From NCBI GenBank assembly GCA_937871285.1, contig CALMQS010000038.1:184477-248476 (forward strand): a stretch of 64,000 bases of DNA, written 5' to 3'. The notes beneath the pieces are model-generated. The model saw only the letters and a list, made by a program, of their open reading frames with translations. It was not told the origin of the DNA and did not search any database. A program made the position numbers and the translations under genes. Each line of letters starts with the position of its first letter. Position 1 is the first letter of the stretch. Origin of the DNA: an uncultured Sphingobacteriales bacterium (GTDB lineage Bacteria > Bacteroidota > Bacteroidia > Chitinophagales > Chitinophagaceae). Positions 53,540 to 63,522 of this stretch are shown here, one piece after another.

Positions 53540-54823
53540 ATGCAAATTGACGAACTCTATCAATTATTCCTGCAGTATCCTTCGGTACAAACAGATACCA
53601 GGAAACTGCAAAAAGGAGATATTTTTTTTGCATTGAAAGGACCGAATTTTAACGGAAATCTTTTTGCAAAGCAGGCGCTCGGATCAGGAGCGGCATATGT
53701 AATAGCAGATGAAGCACCGGGGTTTGAAGATACAAGGATCATGCTTACAGATGATGTGCTGGCTACGCTTCAGCAACTCGCCGGCTACCATCGCCGGAGG
53801 TTTAGCATACCTTTTATTGCCATTACCGGCAGCAATGGCAAAACCACTACCAAGGAGCTGGTTCATGCCGTGCTTTCCTCCACCTACAAAACCTATACTA
53901 CCCGGGGTAACCTCAATAACCATATAGGCATACCGCTTACTATCCTGAGCATTAAACCCGACGCGGAAATGGCCATCATTGAAATGGGGGCCAATCATTT
54001 GAAAGAAATTGAGGGCTATTGCAAATACACTGAACCAACCCATGGCATTATTACCAATTGCGGCAAAGCCCACCTCGAAGGTTTTGGAAGCATTGAAGGC
54101 GTTAGAAAGGCCAAAGGCGAGCTGTACGATTACCTGAAGCTGCACGGTGGTACCGCCTTTGTTATGCGCGACTACGATTACCTGAACACCATGAGCAAAG
54201 GCATACCGCATATTTTTACTTATGGCACTTCCGGCGCCGCAGTAACAGGTAACATATATAAAACACACCCCTTCCTGGAAGTAGCTTTAACGAACGGAAA
54301 AGAAAATAGTATTATTCGTTCAAGGCTGGTGGGAGATTATAACCTTCCAAACATACTGGCTGCTGTGGCAACAGGCAGGTATTTTAATATCAGTGACGAT
54401 ACGATAAAAGCAGCCATTGAGGCATATCATCCCTCGAACAGCAGATCCCAGCTCATAGAAAAAGGCAGCAATACCATTATATTAGACGCCTATAATGCCA
54501 ACCCCAGCAGCATGAAAGCCGCTATAGAAAACTTTGCGGCAACGCCGGGCAGCAATAAGATTCTTGTACTGGGCGCCATGATGGAGCTGGGTAAGGAGAG
54601 CGCAAAAGAGCACGAAGTGCTTATTGAGCTGCTGAATCATTATTTATGGAAAGAAGTAATACTGGTGGGTGGCGATTTTGCCCGTATCACACATCCTTTC
54701 CGGTTTTTTAATACAGTCGGAGAAGCAAAAGAATGGCTGCAGCAACATCCGGCAGCCAATAGCGTGTACTTAGTAAAAGGCTCCCGCAGCATGCAAATGG
54801 AAATCATTGTTGATATATTATAG
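53540..54823 (+). CDS. murF: UDP-MurNAc-tripeptide--D-Ala-D-Ala ligase
   Basis: A 427-aa cytoplasmic enzyme that adds D-Ala-D-Ala to complete the peptidoglycan precursor. It has the MurF N-terminal domain with SVQTDTRKLQKGDIFFALKG, the ATP loop TGSNGKTTTKEL (about 100), IEMGANHLKEIEGYC, the NILAAVATG block and LDAYNANPSSM. I start at ATG 53540 because the frame before it (from 53516) reads hydrophobic residues unlike MurF. Outside any cell-wall cluster here. Confidence 0.95.
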   Translation: MQIDELYQLFLQYPSVQTDTRKLQKGDIFFALKGPNFNGNLFAKQALGSGAAYVIADEAPGFEDTRIMLTDDVLATLQQLAGYHRRRFSIPFIAITGSNGKTTTKELVHAVLSSTYKTYTTRGNLNNHIGIPLTILSIKPDAEMAIIEMGANHLKEIEGYCKYTEPTHGIITNCGKAHLEGFGSIEGVRKAKGELYDYLKLHGGTAFVMRDYDYLNTMSKGIPHIFTYGTSGAAVTGNIYKTHPFLEVALTNGKENSIIRSRLVGDYNLPNILAAVATGRYFNISDDTIKAAIEAYHPSNSRSQLIEKGSNTIILDAYNANPSSMKAAIENFAATPGSNKILVLGAMMELGKESAKEHEVLIELLNHYLWKEVILVGGDFARITHPFRFFNTVGEAKEWLQQHPAANSVYLVKGSRSMQMEIIVDIL

Positions 54824-54913
54824 CCACAACCTATTATCAAAATCATTATGCTATTTTAGCGGCCTTAACCGTTTTATTTGAACAGGAATAAGGACCTTTG
54901 TAAAAAATGCTGA

Positions 54914-55381
54914 ATGAGTGCAGAAGAAAAGAACCCCGGCTATTTATTTTCAACATTGGATAACCGTTGCCCGCGTTGCCGCAGAGGTGGGATTTTTAAA
55001 AGCAGTAATCCTTACAAACTACAAACTACTCTTAAAATGCATCGCACATGCCCGGTATGCGGCCAGCCTACCGAAATTGAGGTAGGTTTTTATTACGGAA
55101 CGGCTTATGTAAGCTATGGCCTTACCGTGAGCTTTAGCATTTTTACTTTTATTGCCTGGTGGCTGCTCATTGGTATTTCGGTTCAGGAAGGTGATTTCCG
55201 TTTATTATGGTGGGGCATCACCAATGCTGTTTTGCTGGTGGTTTTGCAGCCCATATTCATGCGCCTCTCACGCAGTCTCTGGCTTTCGTGGTTTGTAAAA
55301 TACGACCCCGACTGGAGGATTAATAATGTTTCACCGGAAAGTACGGAGCGTATTGTTCCCGAACAAATGAATAACTGGTAA
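54914..55381 (+). CDS. DUF983 membrane protein
   Basis: A 155-aa protein with an N-terminal zinc-ribbon-like part (RCPRCRRGGIFKS about 16-28; CPVCGQPTEIEVGFYYG about 46-60) followed by two membrane helices (about 65-88 and 98-118). This Cys pattern plus two helices is the DUF983 layout. Function is unknown; homologues near cytochrome oxidase genes have led to assembly proposals. It lies 90 bp after murF. Confidence 0.85.
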   Translation: MSAEEKNPGYLFSTLDNRCPRCRRGGIFKSSNPYKLQTTLKMHRTCPVCGQPTEIEVGFYYGTAYVSYGLTVSFSIFTFIAWWLLIGISVQEGDFRLLWWGITNAVLLVVLQPIFMRLSRSLWLSWFVKYDPDWRINNVSPESTERIVPEQMNNW

Positions 55382-55563
55382 AGCCTTAGTGAATAGTCAA
55401 TTGTCAGTAGTGAATGACAAATCCGGTTTTTCCTTAATTCAAACTATATGAACCGGCTGTGGTTGTAAACGGTATCATTCCAGCAACAGGGAAGATAACA
55501 ACGACATACTTTAATTTCCATTGCTTATATTAGCAAACGATAACGATTGTGCGGCAGCAGGTG

Positions 55564-56916
55564 ATGAGGGAAATCAAATCAGCATCCAATTCGCTTTTAT
55601 ATATGACACTGCTTATCATTGCCGGCTGCATTCTGCTGCTTGTATTGCTTATTACCTGGGGCAAAACAAATGCTTTCCTCGCTTTTTTGGTAGTATCCCT
55701 TCTTGCCGGATGGCTGCTGGGCATCCCGTTGAATAAGTTGGCTATAGCCGTGGAAAAAGGGATGGGTGATACCATGGGCGCCCTGGCCGGCGTAATTATG
55801 ATGGGCGCCATGCTGGGAAAATTAGTGGCCGAAAGCGGCGCCGCACAGCAAATTGCATCTTCCTTAATGAAGGTTTTTGGCGCAAAATACATACAGTGGG
55901 CGTTAATGATCACCGGTTTTATAATAGGCATACCGCTGTTTTATAATGTAGGGTTCGTATTAATGGTTCCCCTTATTTTTTCTGTTGCCTATCAATATAA
56001 GCTGCCTGCTGTATATATTGGTTTGCCCATGCTGGCTTCCTTATCGGTTACCCACGGTTATCTGCCTCCGCATCCCGCCCCGGCAGCGCTGGTAACACAG
56101 TTTAACGCCAACATGGGGCTTACCCTGCTGTATGGTTTAGCTGTGGCCATCCCCGCTATCATTATAGCAGGACCTGTTTATTCCAAAACATTAAAGAAAA
56201 TTGTTTCTGTTCCGCTGCAAACATTTAAGCCGGTTATTTTGCCGGAAGAAAAATTGCCCGGTTTGGCCAACAGCCTTTTTTCTTCTTTATTGCCTGTTGT
56301 ATTGCTTATTGTTACTACAGTTTTACCTTTTATTTTTCCTTCCGCAACATTTTTGCATGATATATCCGCCTTTTTCGGCAATGCCATGATCGTGATGCTG
56401 ATAGCGCTGGCAGTAGCCACATTTTCACTGGGCATATCCACGGGCATGTCCATGAAAAAAATCATGCTGATATATGAAAGCGCTGTAAAGGATATTGCTA
56501 TGATACTGCTGATCATTGCGGGAGCGGGAGCGTTTAAAGAAGTGCTTACTGCGAGCGGTGTAAGTAACGACATAGCCCAGGCGCTGCATCACTGGCCCCT
56601 GCATCCGCTGTTATTAGCATGGATCATCGCGGCCATTATACGCATCTGCATTGGCTCCGCCACCGTTGCCGGACTTACCACTGCCGGCATTGTTGCCCCT
56701 ATGGTGCTGCAGGGCGGCGTAGATCCCAACCTGATGGTTTTATCTATCGGTGCGGGCAGCCTTATGTTTTCGCATGTAAACGATGGCGGATTCTGGCTGT
56801 TTAAAGAATATTTCAACCTGAGCGTAAAAGATACCATTCGCTCCTGGTCGCTCATGGAAACCATTGTTGCCATTGTTGGTCTTGGCGGGGTAATGCTGCT
56901 GAGCATGTTTGTGTAG
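55564..56916 (+). CDS. GntP-family gluconate/H+ symporter-like permease
   Basis: A 450-aa inner-membrane transporter with about 12-14 helices. It includes family blocks such as KGMGDTMGALAGVIMMGAMLG, GIPLFYNVGFVLMVP, THGYLPPHPAPAA and SVTHGYLPPHP. GntP members take up gluconate or related hydroxy acids. I start at ATG 55564; a GTG at 55549 would add 5 residues. No kinase or catabolic gene is adjacent. Confidence 0.9.
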   Translation: MREIKSASNSLLYMTLLIIAGCILLLVLLITWGKTNAFLAFLVVSLLAGWLLGIPLNKLAIAVEKGMGDTMGALAGVIMMGAMLGKLVAESGAAQQIASSLMKVFGAKYIQWALMITGFIIGIPLFYNVGFVLMVPLIFSVAYQYKLPAVYIGLPMLASLSVTHGYLPPHPAPAALVTQFNANMGLTLLYGLAVAIPAIIIAGPVYSKTLKKIVSVPLQTFKPVILPEEKLPGLANSLFSSLLPVVLLIVTTVLPFIFPSATFLHDISAFFGNAMIVMLIALAVATFSLGISTGMSMKKIMLIYESAVKDIAMILLIIAGAGAFKEVLTASGVSNDIAQALHHWPLHPLLLAWIIAAIIRICIGSATVAGLTTAGIVAPMVLQGGVDPNLMVLSIGAGSLMFSHVNDGGFWLFKEYFNLSVKDTIRSWSLMETIVAIVGLGGVMLLSMFV

Positions 56917-57197
56917 GGAAGTGTGAGGTTCAGGCTTAAGAATTTGAAATTTGAGATCTTAGATTTGAGATTTATGCAGGTTGCATGTTTCAAGTTGCAT
57001 GTTTCAGTGAATATCGTTTCAATCTGCCAACAGCCAGCCTCCAGAATTTTAGATTTTCGGCTTCGGATTTAATATTTGAATTTTATTTGGTTCTTGTGAT
57101 TTGGTTCCTGGTACTTTGTATTCCTTAGCATTTCAAAATTCCGGCTTCGTGCTTCTGACTATCAGCTATCTGCCGGCAGTCATTCTATATACCAACC
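56917..57197. repeat. Intergenic phrase repeats
   Basis: No gene. Runs of aatttgaaatttgagatc / ttagatttgagattt and gttgcatgtttcaa (twice) are followed by a TATTTGAATTTTATTTGG block and ttcttgtgatttggttc (57073-57107), shared with 35892-35964 where a GC-rich element splits it. Confidence 0.7.
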
Positions 57198-57974
57198 CTA
57201 TTCTTTTTTCTTCAGTTTTTCGAGCGCTTCTTTTGTAAATGAGTTGGTTACTAATGTGCCGCTGACAGCCGCACGGTGCTGTAACAGTTCCTCCCAGTTT
57301 TCGGTTCCTTCCCATAAAGCTTTTTTCATTTCTGCTATGGCTTCAGGATGGGCATGCGCCAGTTCATTGGCTAACCGTTGTACAGATTCATCCATAGCTT
57401 CTGCATTGGGATGCAACTCTGCAAATAAGCCTTTCCGGCGCGCCCAGTCGGCCGGGCGCCACATGGCAGCGTCAATAGCTAACTGGCTGAAAGCGCTTAG
57501 CCCCAGTTTTCTTTGTATGGCCGGGCCTACCACAAAAGGTCCAAGTCCTATGGATAATTCACTCAGCTTTATATCGGCGCTTTCCAAGGCAATAGCATAG
57601 TCGGCAGCCGCTGCAAGCCCAACTCCGCCGCCAACACACTTACCCTGCACCCGGGCTATAATTAATTTAGGACATTTGCGCATGGCATTAATAACATGGG
57701 CAAAGCCGCTAAAGAACTTTTTACCTTCTTCTGCGGTTGTAATGGCACTAAGTTCCGTAAAAGAAGCGCCGGCGCAAAATGCCCCATTCCCCGCCGATCG
57801 CAAAATAATTACTCTCGTTTCTTTTTGCAGACCCGCGCTATGTATTTCCTGGGCAAGCTCATTTAATATAGCGGCGGGCAGCGAATTACCCTGCGGGTGA
57901 AAGAACTCGATAATAGTTATTCCCCCGCTTTGGGCTTCAACTTTCACATATCCTTCCTGTATTTCATGTATCAT
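57198..57974 (-). CDS. Enoyl-CoA hydratase/isomerase family protein
   Basis: A 258-aa crotonase-fold enzyme from ATG 57974 (MIHEIQEGYVKVEAQ). The oxyanion-hole segments are NGAFCAGASFTEL (about 61-73) and VQGKCVGGGVGLAAAADYAI (about 104-123). The catalytic Glu position of hydratases is not obvious, so an isomerase or another crotonase reaction on a CoA thioester is possible. It stands alone, divergent from a small lipoprotein gene. Confidence 0.9.
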   Translation of the reverse strand: MIHEIQEGYVKVEAQSGGITIIEFFHPQGNSLPAAILNELAQEIHSAGLQKETRVIILRSAGNGAFCAGASFTELSAITTAEEGKKFFSGFAHVINAMRKCPKLIIARVQGKCVGGGVGLAAAADYAIALESADIKLSELSIGLGPFVVGPAIQRKLGLSAFSQLAIDAAMWRPADWARRKGLFAELHPNAEAMDESVQRLANELAHAHPEAIAEMKKALWEGTENWEELLQHRAAVSGTLVTNSFTKEALEKLKKKE

Positions 57975-58129
57975 ATGCTGTTGATTAAATGATGCTTCAT
58001 GAGCGGCGTAAATGGCAACACAAATTACTACAGATAAAATCTGCAGCAAAAAATCAGATACAGCAGTTTAAAATTAATTTTCAAGCGCTTCCGGCTATCT
58101 TTACAGCAACCTTTTTAAAATTCCGCATA

Positions 58130-58579
58130 ATGAAAACAGCGATCTTAATTATGGCAGCAGCACTTGCCCTGTCCTGTAATAACAATGCTTCCTCCCGCGG
58201 TGCAGAAGAGCAAAATAACGCCTCCATTCCCAAAACACTATCCGACACTTTATATAAGGCGGCTATGGAAGGGCACGATGCAGGGATGGCAAAAATGGGA
58301 GAAATAGCCCGTTACCAGCAATTGATACAACAGAGAACAGACTCGCTGGCAGCTTTAAAAAGCAAAACTGCTTTGCAGCCGGCGCTGGATTCCGCATTGC
58401 AGGAACTTACCCATGCAGAAGAGCTGATGAACCGCTGGATGCAGGATTTTGATCCCGATAAAGCAGGCAGTACCGAGGCTGAGAAGGTTAGTTTTTACCG
58501 CAGTGAAAAAGAAAAGATAGATAGCGTTAATGCACGGATCTTTAAAAGCATTGAAAAGGCAAAACGGGTAGTGGAGTAA
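58130..58579 (+). CDS. Small lipoprotein with coiled-coil helices
   Basis: A 149-aa predicted lipoprotein. The ATG at 58130 opens a signal ending ALALSC (Cys about 17). The mature part is almost all helix with heptad-like spacing (YQQLIQQRTDSLAALKSK; LDSALQELTHAEELMNRWMQDF). Length and composition fit small Bacteroidota viability-type or trans-envelope lipoproteins, but I do not recognise a family. Confidence 0.78.
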   Translation: MKTAILIMAAALALSCNNNASSRGAEEQNNASIPKTLSDTLYKAAMEGHDAGMAKMGEIARYQQLIQQRTDSLAALKSKTALQPALDSALQELTHAEELMNRWMQDFDPDKAGSTEAEKVSFYRSEKEKIDSVNARIFKSIEKAKRVVE

Positions 58580-58755
58580 GCTGATGGATAAACAACTGCC
58601 TGGCTGATTAGCTTATAGCTGATAGCCACCTTCGGTTTTTAGTTTATCGTTTTTGGTTGTATTCGTTTCGGATTTCGAAATTTAATATTCGGATTTACAA
58701 CTTCGGGCTTTCCCTGTTCCCTGTAACCTGCAGCTTGTAACCCACTTACCACTTA

Positions 58756-59337
58756 CTACTTACCCCTCTTCCTGTCCACCTCTTTACAGAGGGCATCAAA
58801 TATTTCGTCAATAGTGCCTTCGCCTTTAACCTGTTTTACTTTATCAAATTTTTTGTAATAGTCTGCAACAGCCGATGTTTTTTTATGATACTCTGCAATG
58901 CGGTCGCGAATAATCGTTTCATTAACATCATCGCTTCTACCCGATGTTTTTCCTCTGTTCAGGAGACGCGATATTAGTTCCTCTTCGCTCACTTCGAGGG
59001 CCAGCATGAGGTGTATGCCTGTTTTTTTAAGCTTAAGTAGTTTATCTAAGGCTTCGGACTGGGCTTCGGTACGCGGAAACCCGTCAAACAAAAAACCGGC
59101 AGATTCAGGGTTGGCATCTAATGCAGAACTGATCATACCAATGACCACTTCATCGGGAACCAGTTGCCCCTTGTCCATAAAATTTTTCGCTTCCAGCCCC
59201 AGGGGTGTTTGACCGGCAATCTCACTTCTCAGCAAATCGCCGGTAGAAAGGTGCTTTAACCCATATTTCGCTATTAATTTTTCAGATTGTGTACCCTTTC
59301 CACTTCCCGGAGGGCCAAATAAAATTAAATTGAACAT
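58756..59337 (-). CDS. adk: Adenylate kinase
   Basis: A 193-aa enzyme that equilibrates ATP, ADP and AMP. P-loop FGPPGSGKGTQSEKL (about 6-20), AMP-binding GDLLRSEI, FDGFPRTEAQ (about 83), a short-type LID (RGKTSGRSDD) without the zinc cysteines, and DEIFDALCKEVD at the end. Length is normal for the short-LID form. Confidence 0.97.
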   Translation of the reverse strand: MFNLILFGPPGSGKGTQSEKLIAKYGLKHLSTGDLLRSEIAGQTPLGLEAKNFMDKGQLVPDEVVIGMISSALDANPESAGFLFDGFPRTEAQSEALDKLLKLKKTGIHLMLALEVSEEELISRLLNRGKTSGRSDDVNETIIRDRIAEYHKKTSAVADYYKKFDKVKQVKGEGTIDEIFDALCKEVDRKRGK

Positions 59338-59593
59338 GTATGTTTTAACCTTGGGTGAAGGCCAAATATAAAGGAACAGCTTTAGAAATCTCTTAACAAT
59401 TGTGGAAAATCGTACATAAACAGGTCATTTTTCTTTGCAGCCGGTACATAGGAAAGCCCGGAACGCAAGAGTTTGTGGCTTGTTACATGTTGCAGACAAA
59501 GGTATCAGCCATTAGCGGCAGCCTGTAAACGTCTAAGATTTTCAGGTTTTTAATTTAGTTGTACAGGGTATGTTTTAGCGTATTCAATCTCCC

Positions 59594-60460
59594 TTACGAC
59601 TGGGGCTCAAGCAATTGAAAGAACTGGTCGAGCTGCGGAAGAATAACGATCCTCGTGCGCCGGTTGGCGGCCCTTCCTTCGGCGGTAGTGTTATCTGTTA
59701 TCGGCCGGTATTCACTTCTGCCGGCTGCAGCCATTTTGGAAGGATCGAGCGCGTATTCATTTTGCAGGATGCGTATAACGGAAGTGGCTCTTTTAACACT
59801 AAGATCCCAGTTATCAAGCAGCACCCCGCTGCGGTAAGGTACATTGTCTGTATGCCCTTCCACCATGAATTCAATATCGGGTTGATTCTTCAGTACCAGG
59901 GCTACCTTGCCCAAAACCGTTTTGGCCTGTGGGGTTACTTCATAACGGCCGCTTCTGAACAGCAGCTTGTCTGAAATGTCAATGTATACCACGCCTTTGT
60001 CTATCCTAATGTTAATGTCTTCATCATCTAAGTTGCCGATAGCGCCTTTTAAATTCATCACCAGCACCATATTCAGCGAATCCCTGCGGGATATGGCGGA
60101 TTGCAGTCCCTGGATATATACATCCTTTGATCCGATATTATCCAGCGACTTCTTTATGCTTTCGGCCTGCGATGCGGAAATAACAGAAAGATCCTGCAGT
60201 TGCTTCAGCGCCTGGGTGTTATTTTCTTTGAGGTAGGCCACCTGGTCCTTCAGGTTATCATTTTCTTTTTGTAAGGCCCCGTTCTTACGGGTAGCTTCAT
60301 CCCTTGCGTCCGTACATTCTTTAAGGCTTTGCTGAACGCTTACATACGTTGTATTGAGGGTTTCATTTTTGGCCTGCTCTGCTTTGAATTTTTTGCTGCT
60401 TACGCAGGAGAAAAGGAAAAGTGTACTTATTATAGTAACCGCCAGGAACCGGAGTTTCAT
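59594..60460 (-). CDS. OmpA-family lipoprotein with coiled coil
   Basis: A 288-aa envelope protein from ATG 60460: a lipoprotein signal ending FLFSC (Cys about 19), a coiled coil at about 35-115 (KNGALQKENDNLKDQVAYLKEN), then an OmpA peptidoglycan-binding domain (about 155-275) with VEGHTDNVPY, NWDLSVKRATSVIRIL and GRSEYRPITDN...RRTRIVI. It should tether the outer membrane to peptidoglycan. No operon partner. Confidence 0.93.
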   Translation of the reverse strand: MKLRFLAVTIISTLFLFSCVSSKKFKAEQAKNETLNTTYVSVQQSLKECTDARDEATRKNGALQKENDNLKDQVAYLKENNTQALKQLQDLSVISASQAESIKKSLDNIGSKDVYIQGLQSAISRRDSLNMVLVMNLKGAIGNLDDEDINIRIDKGVVYIDISDKLLFRSGRYEVTPQAKTVLGKVALVLKNQPDIEFMVEGHTDNVPYRSGVLLDNWDLSVKRATSVIRILQNEYALDPSKMAAAGRSEYRPITDNTTAEGRAANRRTRIVILPQLDQFFQLLEPQS

Positions 60461-60944
60461 AAAATAAAATTTATGATGAATAAATAATATATTGCAAGAT
60501 AGTGCAAACACTAAAGATGCACGCTTTTATCCATTGACGGCTTGCCATTGAAATTAGCAAAAGATAAAAATTTAGAGTGCTGTAGAAACAACCCTCGCAG
60601 ACCTGGTAGAAGGATCAACATGAGAAAACAAATCTACCTTATAGAAATCTTTAGGTTATCTTTTGATGTTATGCCACTTATGAGATATTAAGTAAAATTA
60701 TATACTAATGTAGCATCACAATTTTACGCGAAATTCTAATATATGGGCCTATCCGGAAAGGATATTCCGGTTTTTTTATAGTATATTTTAATCAAATAGC
60801 AGGATAAACTGTGCCGGCACCGGATTTTTCAATTTTCACATAGGTGAAATATCTTACTTATGAATCCATCCGGGAAGCATTGTGCAGGATGGTTCGGTTA
60901 ATATTGCTTCCATTTGCCATTGTTTGTGGCTTCCGGCAATTGTA
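60461..60944. other. AT-rich region marking the start of the decayed right end
   Basis: No supported gene. A 23-codon ORF at 60620-60691 (MRKQIYLIEIFRLSF...) is followed by a plus-strand terminator at 60753-60777, which suggests that a transcript once ended here. From about this point base composition drops and genes become fragmentary. Confidence 0.45.
60753..60777 (+). terminator. Orphan intrinsic terminator
   Basis: CCGGAA (60753-60758) and TTCCGG (60765-60770) with a 6-base loop and a run of seven T's. No intact plus-strand gene lies upstream, so it may be left from a lost gene or end a small RNA. Confidence 0.75.
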
Positions 60945-61193
60945 TTAACCTTCCGCTTCGTTGAACGCAGAATGAATGCTATTGGCAACCGACCTGATCA
61001 GCTCTATATCGGGTATTTTTCCTGTATCATCTGTGAGCGCCCTGTAGTTGCATTCTTCATCGGGTTCAAAAGTAATGACCTGGTCATTCACGCTTACCCG
61101 TATCCGGTAACTGTATCCCCATGCCTGCAATTCCGCAGGTAATAGCAGTTCTTCGCCTTTATAATGCACCGGCAGCTCAAAACATTCATTCAT
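60945..61193 (-). CDS. Small conserved hypothetical protein
   Basis: An 82-aa cytoplasmic protein of strands and one long C-terminal helix: LPVHYKGEELLLPAELQAWGY, RIRVSVNDQVITFEPDEE, then IPDIELIRSVANSIHSAF. Codon use and the compact alpha/beta pattern support a real gene. I do not recognise a family name. Confidence 0.65.
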   Translation of the reverse strand: MNECFELPVHYKGEELLLPAELQAWGYSYRIRVSVNDQVITFEPDEECNYRALTDDTGKIPDIELIRSVANSIHSAFNEAEG

Positions 61194-61238
61194 AACAGCA
61201 GTAATTAACCAAAGGTACCTGGTTTTGATCTTCGTTCT

Positions 61239-61877
61239 GTGAATGGTATTTTATCGGCGGCAATCACATTTCCTTTCATTGATATTAGTGGCAATGTTAG
61301 GACGATTCAGGCAAAGCAGTTTAATGAAAAGAATCATACTATCAGCACCGACTTTTTGCACTCTATTTATCAAAGATATTGTGAAGATAACAGCAAGCCT
61401 TTACCGGACTGGTTAAACAGCTATTTAAAAAATGATACAAAGGTTTCCTGCTTGTTTGGCGAACATTTATTAACTAAGTATCGAATAAACCCTATTGCAT
61501 TAGTAGAAGCTCCTAAGACGGCAATAATAGCAACTTTATACTTTGGATTACTTGATAATCCTAAAAATTTTCTATGGTTAGCAGTTTATAATCTGAGTAG
61601 CTTAAATATTGAAAAATGCAAGGTATTGCATGGGCGCAAAGTTGTTTTATTCCCTGATTTAAATGCTCATAATAATTGGAGCAGTAAGGCAAAGCAATTT
61701 CAAAAAGAAATGCAAGGAACTAATTTTAAAGTTTCCGACTTAATCCAAAACCTTGCAGGCATTGCAGAAAAAGAAAAGGGACTTGATCTTGCCGATTTTT
61801 TAACCCGGATTGATTGGAGGATATTTAGAAAACTTGAACGTACTTTCACGACAAACCAACAGCTGTGTTTTGAATGA
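61239..61877 (+). pseudogene. N-terminally truncated DUF6371-like (mobile-element) gene
   Basis: The frame opens after a stop at 61206 and a GTG at 61239 is the first likely start, giving 212 aa. It matches the C-terminal part of DUF6371 proteins of Bacteroidota mobile elements and prophages: FIDISGNVRTIQAKQFNEKN, CLFGEHLL, VEAPKTAII, LAVYNLSSLN, KVVLFPDLNAHNNWSSKA, GLDLADFLTRIDWR. The usual N-terminal zinc-ribbon/primase-like part is missing, so this looks like a remnant. Its base composition is lower in GC than the core genes. Confidence 0.7.
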
Positions 61878-62083
61878 TAAATGATTTGAGGCTTTGCGGG
61901 ATGGGTCATTGATTGGAATAAAAAAAAGCGTAGCTGGCAGTTTGGAATTTTAAATAACTTGTATGAATTGTTAAAGCCCAGCTATTCTCTTGTTTGAGGA
62001 ATCAATCCAACTACCCAAAGCATACAACATTATTTTTCTTTTCAGTTTTTATGATACCTTATATCAAACATATTGATGACTAT

Positions 62084-62809
62084 TTATCTTTTAATAGTTA
62101 TTGTTTTGAAGTGATAGTTCATATTATTTAAACTAACAATTGAAAATACTTCAATATTTGCTATTTTGTTGTCTATAATGGGTGTAGTAAATATTTTATC
62201 GGCCCCAACATATATTACAACTGTTTTGCCTTCGTCGAAAGTGAGAAATTCGGATTGGGTCTTAGCATGAATGATGCCAGCTGACCAGAAAATAATAAAA
62301 TTTGCAACAACCCAAACTATATTAAATCGAACTTGAAAGATTAACTTATGATTTACTGTCACATTTCTTTTCTTTAGTTGTAATTCAAGATTTTGAGCGC
62401 CGAGAAATATAAGAAAAGTAACTGTGGAGAAAATGGCTAGATTGACTGCATCATTCGTTGCCATGAAAAAAAAAGTGAATGGCAATAATAATGGGGTAAT
62501 GAAACTAAATAGTTCTATGAATAATATTTTTCGTTCGCGGTTTTTTTCACTGGATTTATAACGTAGTAATAACCGATCTGTATAGCTAAATATCTAATTA
62601 TACAATAAATATGTCACGATTAAATCTAGTATAATCAGTAACATGTTGCGAACAGAGTCTAAAATATTTGTGTTAGCAAAATAGCTGGGGATATTGAAAT
62701 AATCTAAGTATGCAAATTCTTTGGACATTGCCAATAAATATCCCACCACTGAGAAATATCCTATTATTAAAGCATCGGTAAGCTGAAATTGTCTAGTTTG
62801 TAAACTCAT
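62084..62809 (-). pseudogene. Membrane protein gene interrupted by one in-frame amber codon
   Basis: From ATG 62809 the frame encodes 71 residues with two membrane helices (LTDALIIGYFSVVGYLL; NMLLIILDLIVTYLLYN), then TAG at 62596-62594, and continues in the same frame without another stop to 62084 (242 codons in all), adding further helices (LAIFSTVTFLIFLGA, IVWVVANFIIFWSAG). The two parts form one sensible four-helix protein. Either a nonsense mutation or, less likely, stop read-through. No family recognised. Confidence 0.7.
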
Positions 62810-63260
62810 TAGAAATATGACATTGGTTAAGGTGTAATAAAAAGACTCAAAGCTATTTTATACTAAGCTATCCTTTATTTTTTTCATGCTTTTCCATAGT
62901 GTATCAGTTTGAAAATATTTCATTTGATTTCGCGTTAAGCTGAGTAGGTTTTACAACAACCTTTCTTAAAGCTACATCGTGAAAGAACTGGTAGGTTTGA
63001 CCAACTTTAACCAGTAGTTTGGTTTATTATTGATACATCAGTCATTGAGGCAAATAGTACGCAAACTATTCACCTCAATCAGTATGTTAATTATTTGCAC
63101 TCGTTTTTGTGACGGTAACGTATTAATGAAGTAAGGGAAATACCTGATTCTTGATCGGTCAGGCATTTTGTTCATTTTATATTTGCTTTTAAATAAAGTT
63201 ACTATATTGTCAATACCTTTGCATATATTTATTATTGCCTTAATTGATTATCTACACATT
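62810..63260. other. AT-rich gene-free region with hairpins
   Basis: No gene. A hairpin TTGAGG...ACTATT..CCTCAA lies at about 63045-63078, and a TACCTTTG (63214-63221) that fits a -7 promoter element lies 40 bases before the broken gene at 63261. Otherwise it looks like eroded sequence. Confidence 0.45.
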
Positions 63261-63522
63261 ATGCCGCTTATAAACAGCATCCCAGATAGGTACGTGTCTG
63301 GTTTTACAGATTTTGCCTCATTATCGCAGGAGTAGTTTGATATTATTAAAAATGCACTAAATAATTTGTCCCTTATCCCATTCATTAAAAAAGGTGTCAG
63401 AACAGTTAGATAGTATTCCCGAATTGGAAAACATCTCTGTTGAGGATATTTTAAGCAGTATAGGTAGCTTAATTGGAGATTTGTACGGAGTGCCTATTAT
63501 TTTTTTGAAAAAGCCAAAATAG
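63261..63522 (+). pseudogene. Small gene broken by a stop codon and a frameshift
   Basis: ATG 63261 starts MPLINSIPDRYVSGFTDFASL; codon 25 is TAG (63333-63335, one base from CAG). The frame continues FDIIKNALNNLSLIPFIKK to an A-run at 63387-63392, after which the sensible frame is shifted (VSEQLDSIPELENISVED, then ILSSIGSLIGDLYG) to a stop at 63520-63522. One extra A in the run would explain the shift. The restored protein of about 86 residues has no recognised family. A -7-like element precedes it. Confidence 0.6.

Noticed and set aside
53684..54268. 194-aa minus-strand ORF inside murF
   Set aside because: It overlaps the ATP-binding part of a clear murF and has no recognisable motif.
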